Position numbers and translations under genes: made by a program. This document shows, one piece after another, positions 16,665-23,658 of a stretch of DNA of 34,493 nt. Origin of the DNA: Flaviaestuariibacter sp. (GTDB taxonomy: Bacteria > Bacteroidota > Bacteroidia > Chitinophagales > Chitinophagaceae); the NCBI GenBank assembly GCA_028288515.1, contig JAQBNP010000094.1, forward strand, positions 1-34,493. The letters are read 5' to 3'. Position 1 is the stretch's first letter. Each line of letters begins with the position of its first letter. The notes under the pieces are model-generated. The model did no database searches. It was not told where the DNA came from and was given only the letters and a program-made list of their open reading frames with translations.

Positions 16665-17075
16665 ATGAGAAAGATCTTTAGCACACGCACCTCAGACTCG
16701 GCTTTTTCCTTCGCCACTCTCCTGCTTCGTCTTGGCGCAGGTTCCCTGATGATGATCGATCACGGTCTGGACAAGCTGATGCACTTTTCACAAAAATCCG
16801 GGTCGTTCGCAGACCCATTCCATACAGGCTCAACGACGGCCCTGGCAATGACCGTCTTCGCCGAGTTCTTCTGCGCCGCCTTCATCGTGCTTGGCCTCTT
16901 CACGCGCCTGGCCTGCATTCCGTTGATCATCGCCATGTCTGTGGCGCTGTTCTATGCGCACAAAGGCGAGTTCTTCGGAGCTGGCGAAAGCGCCGGGCTT
17001 TACCTTGTTTGTTTTCTTGCCATCCTGTTCTTCGGACCAGGCAAAGCCAGCATCGACCGCTTCATCGGGAAATGA
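16665..17075 (+). CDS. DoxX family membrane protein
   Basis: The ATG at 16665 gives 136 residues, the normal DoxX length; the frame is open upstream to 16473, but that extension overlaps the promoter region. Four hydrophobic helices are visible. The first contains LLLRLGAGSLMMIDHGLDKL, with the conserved R..G......G..K pattern of DoxX. Helix two is AMTVFAEFFCAAFIVLGLFTRL, followed by ACIPLIIAMSVALF and LYLVCFLAILFFGPG, ending in KASIDRFI. The family is linked to thiol or sulphur metabolism and quinone redox in some bacteria, but the role here is not known. The stop TGA is directly followed by the stop of the convergent gene (TGATCA). Confidence 0.85.
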   Translation: MRKIFSTRTSDSAFSFATLLLRLGAGSLMMIDHGLDKLMHFSQKSGSFADPFHTGSTTALAMTVFAEFFCAAFIVLGLFTRLACIPLIIAMSVALFYAHKGEFFGAGESAGLYLVCFLAILFFGPGKASIDRFIGK

Positions 17076-17504
17076 TCAGACACGGTGCCAATCGGCGCGC
17101 CATGATTTGATCGCGCTCTTGATGTCCTTGGAAGACATGCCTTCACTGACAGCACGGTCTGCCAGGGCAGGGAGCTCCTCATCGGACGCAAAGCGCAGCG
17201 CGATCACCTGCCCGTAGCCAAGGCGCGCATCAAGACGTTTCCCGGTCAGGATATAGTAGCGAAGTGATTCCTCCGCCCGGATCGCACGGTCCTGGGCCTT
17301 GAGCGCGAATGTGCGTGCGTGAATGTAGAGGCTGAGAAGGATCAGCGAGATCAGAACGATCAGCGACGCATTATACCGCTCTGTGTCTCCCGCCACGATC
17401 AGGTGGCGAATGGATCCGATCAGCAAGGCAAGAAGGGCGAGGCCGGTAAGAATATGGTACATCGGGACGATCCGCGTGTGGTTGCCCACGTGCTGCTCTT
17501 TCAT
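17076..17504 (-). CDS. Membrane protein, DUF6526-like
   Basis: Starting at the ATG at 17504 gives 142 residues. Two membrane helices lie near residues 15-37 and 45-65. A soluble C-terminal half follows with RTFALKAQDRAIRAEESLRY, GKRLDARLGYGQVIALRFAS and a final helix with MSSKDIKSAIKSWRADWHRV. This layout and the segment DRAIRAEE match what I know of DUF6526 proteins of Bacteroidota, whose function is not established. The alternative ATG at 17528 would add eight residues. It shares no gap with doxX at its 3' end and lies 31 bases upstream, in the sense of transcription, from nothing co-directional. Confidence 0.7.
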   Translation of the reverse strand: MKEQHVGNHTRIVPMYHILTGLALLALLIGSIRHLIVAGDTERYNASLIVLISLILLSLYIHARTFALKAQDRAIRAEESLRYYILTGKRLDARLGYGQVIALRFASDEELPALADRAVSEGMSSKDIKSAIKSWRADWHRV

Positions 17505-17535
17505 AAACGTTGGTTTGGTTGCGCGCAAAGTACGC

Positions 17536-18885
17536 TTATTTCAAAAGGTCGAGAACAGCATACATTTTTTTGACGAGAAGCGATGCCGATCCATTATAGT
17601 TGTTAACCAGGAAGGAAAAAATATAGGGTGTTCCATCCGATGCGACGTGGTAACCGCAAAAGCCCTTGACGCCGTTGATGGTACCACTTTTCATCTTCAT
17701 GCCATTGTACTCGGGGAAGCCGGCGTAATAGCCGTTGAACCACGGCCGTGACTGTGCGTACCGAAGCACCTGGACCTGCGCGTGCGTCGTCACACGGTTG
17801 AGCGGCGACAGGCCCGAACCATCTTCCATCTTTAGCTCAACGGGGTCGATGCCTCTCTCCTTCCAGAAGCGCTGCATTTGCTTCGTGCCTTCATCTGTCG
17901 TGCCGACGCCGGTTCTGTTGTAGCCGATCGTTCTGGCCAGCGCCTCCCCATACAGGTTGATGCTGCGCCGAAGGAACCAATACACCAGACTATCAAGCGG
18001 CGGGGATACATGCGTGTAAAGGATCGTAGTATCACCCGTGATCTTCCTGTCTCTTTTGACCGGGTGCGATGGAATCCCAAGAAGACCGGCAAACTCACGC
18101 TCCGGGTTTGGAAGGGCGGCCGAGATCGTGAAGGATGTTTCACCTACCGGGATCGTTCCACGGACAATGCCGCTGTCCATCGTGAGGGGATAATACACAT
18201 AGGACTGGTCGCCGGAACCTTTGGCTGCCGCCGTGGCGACGGAGCGCAAGCCGAGCGTCCGTAATCGAGGCCTTGTGGATGCAATGCTGACAGGACTGCC
18301 GATGGCCGGCCCACTTTTGAGAAGGATGTCGAACTGGTTCTCGCGCCAGTTGAATGCAGACGCGCCGGCGCCATAATAGTTCCCGATGTCCTGCCACATC
18401 CACCCGTCGGGGATACGCTCCCCTTCCCATCCGCGGTCATCAATCATGAGGGAAGCGGGCCGCACACCGGCTTGACGCCAGCTTGCCGTGAAAGCCGCCA
18501 GGACTGTCGAATCCGTTGTGCCCGGCCATCGCCAGCTTCCAAGGCTCGGGTCGCCGGACGGCTTCAGGTAGAGGATGGAGCCTGGACCTCGCCCGATCGT
18601 TCCAATGCTGGTGCGGTAGCGAAAATCCGTACCGAGCAGCTCGTAAGCGCTGGCAGCGGTCACAACTTTCAGTGTTGATGCAGTGGCCAGGCCTGTCATG
18701 GCATTTTTCTCAAAGACGACCACGCCCGTGCGGCCGTCGATCACATAGAGCGAGCTGATCGCGCTGCGCAGCTGCGAGTCGGCCTCGAACCGGGCAAACG
18801 CGGTCGCGAGGCGGGCTGACGTGGGTTGGGCAAGGGCCGCCGTTGCTGACAGAAGCGTGGAGAAAAGGAAGGAATATCGTTTCAT
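17536..18885 (-). CDS. dacB: D-alanyl-D-alanine carboxypeptidase/endopeptidase, PBP4 (peptidase S13) type
   Basis: The enzyme trims or cleaves peptidoglycan peptide side chains in the periplasm. The ATG at 18885 is preferred because it opens a standard signal peptide (MKRYSFLFST, cleavage after ALA, mature Gln20), giving 449 residues; ATG 18894 would add MPD. The nucleophile motif is STLK at residues 70-73. The DGSGLSPLN block (355-363) is the counterpart of the second active-site motif. KSGT at 399-402 is the third motif, where E. coli has KTG. The large insertion of class C PBPs between the first two motifs is present. A possible -7 box TATTTTTA (18912-18905) precedes it. It is divergent from cinA. 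Confidence 0.92.
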   Translation of the reverse strand: MKRYSFLFSTLLSATAALAQPTSARLATAFARFEADSQLRSAISSLYVIDGRTGVVVFEKNAMTGLATASTLKVVTAASAYELLGTDFRYRTSIGTIGRGPGSILYLKPSGDPSLGSWRWPGTTDSTVLAAFTASWRQAGVRPASLMIDDRGWEGERIPDGWMWQDIGNYYGAGASAFNWRENQFDILLKSGPAIGSPVSIASTRPRLRTLGLRSVATAAAKGSGDQSYVYYPLTMDSGIVRGTIPVGETSFTISAALPNPEREFAGLLGIPSHPVKRDRKITGDTTILYTHVSPPLDSLVYWFLRRSINLYGEALARTIGYNRTGVGTTDEGTKQMQRFWKERGIDPVELKMEDGSGLSPLNRVTTHAQVQVLRYAQSRPWFNGYYAGFPEYNGMKMKSGTINGVKGFCGYHVASDGTPYIFSFLVNNYNGSASLLVKKMYAVLDLLK

Positions 18886-18904
18886 ATCGGGCATTACATT
18901 GCAC

Positions 18905-18912
18905 TAAAAATA
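18905..18912 (-). promoter_or_regulatory. Possible -7 box of the PBP4 gene
   Basis: On the minus strand TATTTTTA, one mismatch from TAnnTTTG, ends 19 bases before the ATG at 18885. Its -33 region would fall inside the divergent cinA start, and no clear TTTG is seen there. Confidence 0.25.
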
Positions 18913-18922
18913 GGCGCTATCC

Positions 18923-20182
18923 ATGAAAGAAGTGACGGCTACCATCATTACGATCGGCGACGAGCTGCTGATCGGCCAGACGATCGACACCAACAGCGCG
19001 TTTATCGGGCAGGAGCTGACTAAAGCCGGGATCTGGCTGAAGCGCCGGGTCGCCGTGGGTGATGTGCGCGAGGAGATCCTCGATGCGCTTGCCCAGCAAA
19101 GCCGCGACAACGACATCATCCTCGTCACAGGCGGCCTCGGCCCCACTGCGGATGACATCACCAAGCCCGCCCTCTGCGCCTATTTCGGCGCCTCGCTCGT
19201 TGTTCACGAAGGTGCTTTGCAAAATGTAACGGACATCTTCAACCGGCTCGGAAAACCAGTGACCGACCGCAACAGGCGCCAGGCGGAAGTGCCCGACTCG
19301 TGCACCGTCCTGCCCAATCAGCGCGGGACTGCGCCGGGGCTCTGGTTTGAAAAAGACGGGGTCGTGTATGTTGCGATGCCAGGCGTTCCCCACGAAATGA
19401 AAGGCCTCCTCCTGGATCGTGTTCTTCCAAAGATCCGCGAGCGGTTTACACTGCCTGCGATCGCCCACCGCACCCTGCTTATTGCCGGAAAGGGAGAATC
19501 AGAGATTGCCGAGATCCTCGAAAATTTTGAGGGCAGCCTTCCTCCTTCGATCAAGCTCGCGTACCTGCCCGCCTACGGCATGGTGCGGCTGCGTCTGACC
19601 GGTAAGGGAGACGAACAATCCAGCCTTGAAGCCGCGGTGGCGGCACGGTTCGACCTGCTGAAAGGCCTTGTTGCAGAATGGATGGTGGCCGACGAAGATA
19701 TCAGCCTGCCGGAAGCGGTGAGCAGGCTGCTGAAAAGCAAGGGCAGAACCCTGGCGACGGCTGAAAGCTGTACTGGTGGCGCCATCGCGCAAATGTTCAC
19801 AGCCCGGCCCGGCGCATCGGCGCTGTACAATGGGGGCGTCGTTTCCTACTCGAATGAAGCCAAGCAGGACCTGCTGAATGTCTCAGCTGCGACCCTGGCA
19901 AGCAACGGAGCGGTCAGCGAGGCCACGGTCCTGGAAATGGCCAGGGGCGCGCGTCATGCGTTGCGAACCGACTATGCTGTTGCAACGTCCGGCATCATGG
20001 GACCTGATGGCGGCTCGCCGGAAAAGCCGGTCGGCACCGTATGGATCGCCGTCGCCGGTGCGGCCGAAGCACGCGCGCAAAAATTCAGCTTCCGATTCGA
20101 CCGGGCGCGTAACATCGAGCTCACGGCACACAACGCCCTGAACTTCCTGCGTCGCTTTGTTTTGGAGATGGAGGGAGAATAA
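18923..20182 (+). CDS. cinA: CinA family nicotinamide-nucleotide amidohydrolase
   Basis: This 419-residue protein has the full two-domain layout. The N-terminal domain resembles molybdopterin-binding proteins (IITIGDELLIGQTIDTNS at residues 8-25 and TGGLGPTADDIT about 70-81) and acts as an ADP-ribose pyrophosphatase in characterised members. The C-terminal PncC domain deamidates nicotinamide mononucleotide in NAD recycling: LATAESCTGG, then GGVVSYSNEAK, then ATSGIMGPDGG and KPVGTVWIAV. It is cytoplasmic. The start at 18923 has no Shine-Dalgarno. The 37-base gap to the divergent PBP4 start leaves little room for two promoters. The name comes from competence-induced loci in Gram-positive bacteria; nothing here links it to competence. 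Confidence 0.96.
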   Translation: MKEVTATIITIGDELLIGQTIDTNSAFIGQELTKAGIWLKRRVAVGDVREEILDALAQQSRDNDIILVTGGLGPTADDITKPALCAYFGASLVVHEGALQNVTDIFNRLGKPVTDRNRRQAEVPDSCTVLPNQRGTAPGLWFEKDGVVYVAMPGVPHEMKGLLLDRVLPKIRERFTLPAIAHRTLLIAGKGESEIAEILENFEGSLPPSIKLAYLPAYGMVRLRLTGKGDEQSSLEAAVAARFDLLKGLVAEWMVADEDISLPEAVSRLLKSKGRTLATAESCTGGAIAQMFTARPGASALYNGGVVSYSNEAKQDLLNVSAATLASNGAVSEATVLEMARGARHALRTDYAVATSGIMGPDGGSPEKPVGTVWIAVAGAAEARAQKFSFRFDRARNIELTAHNALNFLRRFVLEMEGE

Positions 20183-20205
20183 GAAGCGATTCACAGTCCA
20201 ATGCT

Positions 20206-20213
20206 TATTTTTG
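20206..20213 (+). promoter_or_regulatory. -7 box (TATTTTTG) upstream of the E2 gene
   Basis: TATTTTTG fits the consensus exactly and begins 24 bases after the cinA stop. No TTTG is seen at the -33 distance. The resulting leader of about 85 bases would begin with a short G+C-rich hairpin (GGGC-A6-GCCC at 20216-20229). Confidence 0.35.
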
Positions 20214-20305
20214 GCGGGCAAAAAAGCCCCGCAGCGAACCGGACGTACACGTGTGCGACGCAACGGAAGCCGAATTGAAAAACGATTGCTGATTAAACAA
20301 AACGT

Positions 20306-21634
20306 ATGGCTACAGTTGATTTAGTTATGCCGAAAATGGGCGAAAGCATCATGGAGGCAACGATCTTGAAATGGCATAAAGGACCGGGCGACACCGTGAA
20401 CATGGACGAGACCCTTCTCGAGATCGCAACAGACAAGGTCGACAGTGAAGTGCCGTCAACGGCGGCCGGCGTGATCGACGAAGTCCTATTCAAAGTAAAT
20501 GACGTGGTTCCCATCGGAACCGTCATCGCGCGCATCCGTACGGGTGGAGAAGCAGGCACGCCGGCCCCGAAGCCGGCAGAAGCACGGCAACCCGACACCG
20601 CTCAGGCCCCTGCTGCAGCGCCGGCCCACGAGGCACCCGCAGCGCCCGCCGCCGCACAGTCCTCCGGCAACCGCTTCTACTCCCCCCTCGTGCTGAATAT
20701 CGCCGCCCAGGAAGGCGTAAGCATGACCGACCTCGAGTCGATGCCGGGTACCGGCAACGAGGGCCGCGTCACGAAAAAAGACATCCTTCAATTCGTTGCC
20801 GACCGGAAGGCAGGCAAGACCCAGGCCGCACCGGCCGCACCGCAGCAGGCGCCCGCTTCCAACCAGCCCATGGTGATCCCGATGAATAAGGTGGAGCAGA
20901 ATGCTGCACCGGCACAGTACAGGGGCAACGTGGAAATCATCGAGATGGACCGCATGCGCAAGCTGATCGCCGACCACATGGTGCGCAGCAAGCATACCTC
21001 GCCCCACGTCACCTCCTTCACCGAAGCCGATGTCACGAACCTTGTTCTGTGGCGTGACCGTGCAAAAAAAGAATTTGAAAAGCGCGAGGGTACGAAGATC
21101 ACGTTCACGCCGCTGTTCGTGGAAGCGATCGTTCGGTGCATCAAGAAATTCCCGCTGATCAACAGCTCCCTCGACGGAACGAATATCATTGTCAAGAAGG
21201 ACATCAATATCGGGATGGCAACGGCCCTCCCATCGGGTAACCTGATCGTGCCGGTGATCCGCAATGCCGATCAGCTCAACCTCGTCGGGCTGGCAAAGCA
21301 GGTGAACGGCCTTGCCGATGCCGCGCGCAACAACAAGCTCAAGCCCGAAGACATTGCCGATGGCACGTTCACGCTCACCAATGTCGGAACCTTTGGCAGC
21401 CTGATGGGCACGCCGATCATCAACCAGCCACAGGTAGCCATCCTCGCTGTCGGCGCGATCAAGAAGCGCCCTGTCGTGATCGAAACGCCACACGGCGACA
21501 GCATCGCCATCCGCCACATGATGTACCTGTCCATGAGCTACGACCACCGCATTGTGGACGGCAGTCTCGGTGCGACATTTCTCACGGCGGTTGCCAACGA
21601 GCTGGAGAATTTCAACCCGAACCGCGAATTCTAA
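20306..21634 (+). CDS. 2-oxo acid dehydrogenase E2 component (dihydrolipoamide acyltransferase)
   Basis: This 442-residue protein carries acyl groups on lipoate in a multi-enzyme complex. A single lipoyl domain (residues 1-77) has the lipoylated Lys44 in ATDKVDSEV. An Ala/Pro-rich hinge follows (about 82-120), then the E3-binding domain (124-164: FYSPLVLNIAAQEGV and the GRVTKKDIL end), a second hinge, and the catalytic domain. The catalytic motif SYDHRIVDG provides His414 and Asp418. The spacing and the HTSPHVTSF substrate segment resemble branched-chain or 2-oxoglutarate E2 more than pyruvate E2, but specificity is not settled. No E1 gene is adjacent; an E3 gene lies at 3652. It ends in a palindromic terminator. 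Confidence 0.95.
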   Translation: MATVDLVMPKMGESIMEATILKWHKGPGDTVNMDETLLEIATDKVDSEVPSTAAGVIDEVLFKVNDVVPIGTVIARIRTGGEAGTPAPKPAEARQPDTAQAPAAAPAHEAPAAPAAAQSSGNRFYSPLVLNIAAQEGVSMTDLESMPGTGNEGRVTKKDILQFVADRKAGKTQAAPAAPQQAPASNQPMVIPMNKVEQNAAPAQYRGNVEIIEMDRMRKLIADHMVRSKHTSPHVTSFTEADVTNLVLWRDRAKKEFEKREGTKITFTPLFVEAIVRCIKKFPLINSSLDGTNIIVKKDINIGMATALPSGNLIVPVIRNADQLNLVGLAKQVNGLADAARNNKLKPEDIADGTFTLTNVGTFGSLMGTPIINQPQVAILAVGAIKKRPVVIETPHGDSIAIRHMMYLSMSYDHRIVDGSLGATFLTAVANELENFNPNREF

Positions 21635-21650
21635 CAAGATCAAAGAGAAT

Positions 21651-21680
21651 AAAAAAAGCTTCCCGCGGGAAGCTTTTTTT
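21651..21680. terminator. Perfect 30-bp palindromic terminator between convergent genes
   Basis: AAAAAAAGCTTCCCG is followed by its exact reverse complement CGGGAAGCTTTTTTT. It gives an A-run/T-run hairpin on both strands. Its right end overlaps the stop codon (21679-21681) of the convergent phosphatase gene, so on the minus strand the hairpin immediately follows translation termination. Confidence 0.9.
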
Positions 21681-22164
21681 ATTGGCCGAAACGGCTTCGA
21701 ACCATGCTGAATTTCTTTCCTTTCCGTGTGATGGTGAACAGGTCGCCGAACTGGCTGTCCGGCAGGTCGGTCAGTTCCGGGCGACCGAGGAAGCGGTTCA
21801 CGATATCATCGACTGTATTGCTGTGACCGACGATGAGCGCACTGCCGCGCCCGCGCCCCTTCACATAGGTAACAAAGCTCGTATCCCGCGGATCGTATGT
21901 TTCAATGGCCGCCCCGATGGCGTCTGCGAGAGGTTTTGCCGTTGATTTTGTGCGGATGGTATTGGTCGAGTAGATATACTGGATATGCTTATTCTTCAGC
22001 GCGTCGCGGAGGGCGGCAGCCCGCGCGGCTCCCGCTGCTGACAGCGGCACGTCGGACGACATATTGGCTGCCTGCGATTCCTTCTCGGCGTGCCGCACCA
22101 CGTAATAGGTTGTTGTGGAGCAGGAGGAGGCCAGAAGGGCCAGACTGAGTAGGAATTTGTACAT
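21679..22164 (-). CDS. Histidine phosphatase (SixA/PGM-like) lipoprotein
   Basis: This 161-residue protein has a lipoprotein signal peptide ending LASSC (Cys15). The histidine-phosphatase signature follows at once: VVRHAEK with the phospho-accepting His25, and later ALIVGHSNTVDD with the second catalytic His. The Arg in IYSTNTIRTKSTAKPLA is also typical. It is small, as in SixA-type phosphatases, and anchored to a membrane facing the periplasm. The substrate is unknown; a periplasmic location makes phosphohistidine signalling less likely than a small phosphoester. A possible -7 box TATCTTTA lies 20 bases upstream. The stop overlaps the shared terminator. Confidence 0.88.
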   Translation of the reverse strand: MYKFLLSLALLASSCSTTTYYVVRHAEKESQAANMSSDVPLSAAGAARAAALRDALKNKHIQYIYSTNTIRTKSTAKPLADAIGAAIETYDPRDTSFVTYVKGRGRGSALIVGHSNTVDDIVNRFLGRPELTDLPDSQFGDLFTITRKGKKFSMVRSRFGQ

Positions 22165-22184
22165 GCAGTTCGGGTTTAACGTTT

Positions 22185-22192
22185 TAAAGATA
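22185..22192 (-). promoter_or_regulatory. Possible -7 box of the phosphatase lipoprotein gene
   Basis: Minus-strand TATCTTTA has one mismatch to TAnnTTTG and ends 20 bases before the ATG at 22164. No -33 TTTG was found at the expected spacing. Confidence 0.25.
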
Positions 22193-22295
22193 AACAGGTA
22201 TGCGGTTTGAATGGTCTCTTTTGTAAATTAGGCGTGAGCTTCTTCCGGGTCGGGTACCCGTGCCGTGGAAGCCGCACCAGTAAACCGCATCGTCT

Positions 22296-23018
22296 ATGAA
22301 ACAACTTTCCGAAACCTGGTTCGCCGAGGGCTTCATCGATTTCGAGCTCAAGAAATACACCGTGCTCGCCTACCTCCAGGAAACGAACCGCTACTTCGAC
22401 GCGAACAAATTGTATCCGCAGCTGGCAGATCTTGTCTTCCACTACAACAACCTTGTCGCCTTTCGCGAGAACAAGAAATACCTGCAGGAACACTTTCCGA
22501 AAAAGCTGACCGGCATCCAGATCGAGAAGCTCCAGGGGCTTTACGAACAGATGATCGAAGATGACGAGGTAATGCAGGAGCTCGAAGAGATCATCCAGTT
22601 TGCATCCGAAAAAATGAAAACGACCCTGTCGAACGGTGCCGAGATCTACGAGTTCGTCGAAGAGCAGCTGACGATCACCCCGGTGGGACTCGTGCCGCTC
22701 GATGTACAGGAAGGCTATTTTTTCCTGAGCTCGGGATCGTCCGCAGACACACGTGTCTACCAGTACCGCCTTTCCTTTTTTGAAAAGCATGACGAGCGCT
22801 ACCGCAGCATCCGTACCACGTATGTCGACCTCACCAGGCGCAGCCTTTCCAACACGTACGAGAACATCAAGTACCACCTGCTCCGCGCCCAGGGCGGCAT
22901 GAGCAATCCTGCCGTATACAGCATTGAAACGGGTCTCAGCTTCCCTGTCGATGAAACGCTGCTGCCCATTGCGAAGCGAAGCCTGGTGAAATTCATTTCT
23001 GCGCCGGCCACGCAATAA
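22296..23018 (+). CDS. Conserved-looking cytoplasmic protein, unknown function
   Basis: I do not recognise a named family. The 240-residue protein has no signal peptide or membrane helix. Residues 1-135 look mostly helical and acidic (FELKKYTVLAYLQETNRYFD, the Leu-rich IEKLQGLYEQMIEDDEVMQE). Residues 135-235 are predicted strands and turns (ITPVGLVPLDVQEGYFFLSS, VYQYRLSFFEKHDERYRSIR, TYENIKYHLL). The codon use is like its neighbours and the reading frame is full, so it is a real gene. It is divergent from the phosphatase lipoprotein across 131 bases and ends in a shared terminator. The neighbours give no clue to its job. Confidence 0.75.
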   Translation: MKQLSETWFAEGFIDFELKKYTVLAYLQETNRYFDANKLYPQLADLVFHYNNLVAFRENKKYLQEHFPKKLTGIQIEKLQGLYEQMIEDDEVMQELEEIIQFASEKMKTTLSNGAEIYEFVEEQLTITPVGLVPLDVQEGYFFLSSGSSADTRVYQYRLSFFEKHDERYRSIRTTYVDLTRRSLSNTYENIKYHLLRAQGGMSNPAVYSIETGLSFPVDETLLPIAKRSLVKFISAPATQ

Positions 23019-23045
23019 AAAAGGCCGGCATGATGCCGGCCTTTT
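23019..23045. terminator. Bidirectional terminator between convergent genes
   Basis: AAAAGGCCGGCA (23019-23030), loop TGA, TGCCGGCCTTTT (23034-23045) form a 12-base-pair stem with an A run and a T run. It directly follows the stop at 23018 and lies 18 bases from the stop of the minus-strand gene. Confidence 0.88.
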
Positions 23046-23063
23046 AAAGATCACCTGGGGACC

Positions 23064-23576
23064 CTATTTTTTGATCTTGATCGAAGACAGGAACCTTTCG
23101 CGCGTCTCCGCCTTTGGCTTTTCCTTCTTCTCGAAAAAGCTCAGCGTGTACAGCTTGCCGCCCACGAAGATATTCCGGGTGTACATCGTTCCGTACTGGC
23201 TGTCGGGGCCCATATTGATCGTGTATTCGAAGCAGGGGTAGCCTTGCTCCATGGTATTTTTCTCGGCGATGACCTTTCCGCCATTGATCTGGGCGACCAT
23301 GCTGTTGCGGAAATTCTCGAACGCCGCCTCGCCTTTCATCTCTTCGGCAATCTGCTCGGCGGTCACGCCCATTTTTTCGAAGTCGATGATCATGCTCATA
23401 CAGCGTGCGTCGGTGCCGATGTCGAGGATCTTCACATCGTTGCCTTTCATGTCGGTATCCGTTGGCTTTTCAGGGAAACTGACGGTAACATGGTCGTCCA
23501 GCTGGACATTGACCCAGTCGATGGTGGCAAAAGCAAAAAGAGGCAGGAGGAAGCAGAGAAGCAGTTGTTTTTTCAT
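23064..23576 (-). CDS. Small secreted protein, unknown function
   Basis: The 170-residue product has an N-terminal signal peptide (MKKQLLLCFLLPLFAFA) probably cleaved after Ala17. It is the only signal-peptidase-I candidate in the window whose mature chain would not begin with Gln. The mature part starts DWVNVQLDDHVTVSFPEKPT and ends TLSFFEKKEKPK with RFLSSIKIKK, a layout seen in single-domain periplasmic proteins with a PsbP-like or similar alpha/beta fold, but I cannot place it in a family. It lies 82 bases after the S9 peptidase gene with no terminator between, so they may be cotranscribed. Confidence 0.7.
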   Translation of the reverse strand: MKKQLLLCFLLPLFAFATIDWVNVQLDDHVTVSFPEKPTDTDMKGNDVKILDIGTDARCMSMIIDFEKMGVTAEQIAEEMKGEAAFENFRNSMVAQINGGKVIAEKNTMEQGYPCFEYTINMGPDSQYGTMYTRNIFVGGKLYTLSFFEKKEKPKAETRERFLSSIKIKK

Positions 23577-23658
23577 GATGTATTATTTAAACAGTTGGGG
23601 TTGCCCGCTACAGACGGGACCGGGATTAAAATGGTTGGATGGCCGCACGGTGCTTTTT

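Noticed and set aside
20216-20232. Hairpin at the start of the E2 leader as a terminator or riboswitch
   Set aside because: The stem is only four to six pairs with a bulge and no T run follows; it is not sufficient for either.
20486-21643. 385-codon open frame opposite the E2 gene
   Set aside because: It is His/Asp-rich and antisense to a complete E2 with all motifs.
22249-22258. CGGGTACCCG palindrome as an operator
   Set aside because: It is a single ten-base palindrome with no promoter at a suitable position on either side.
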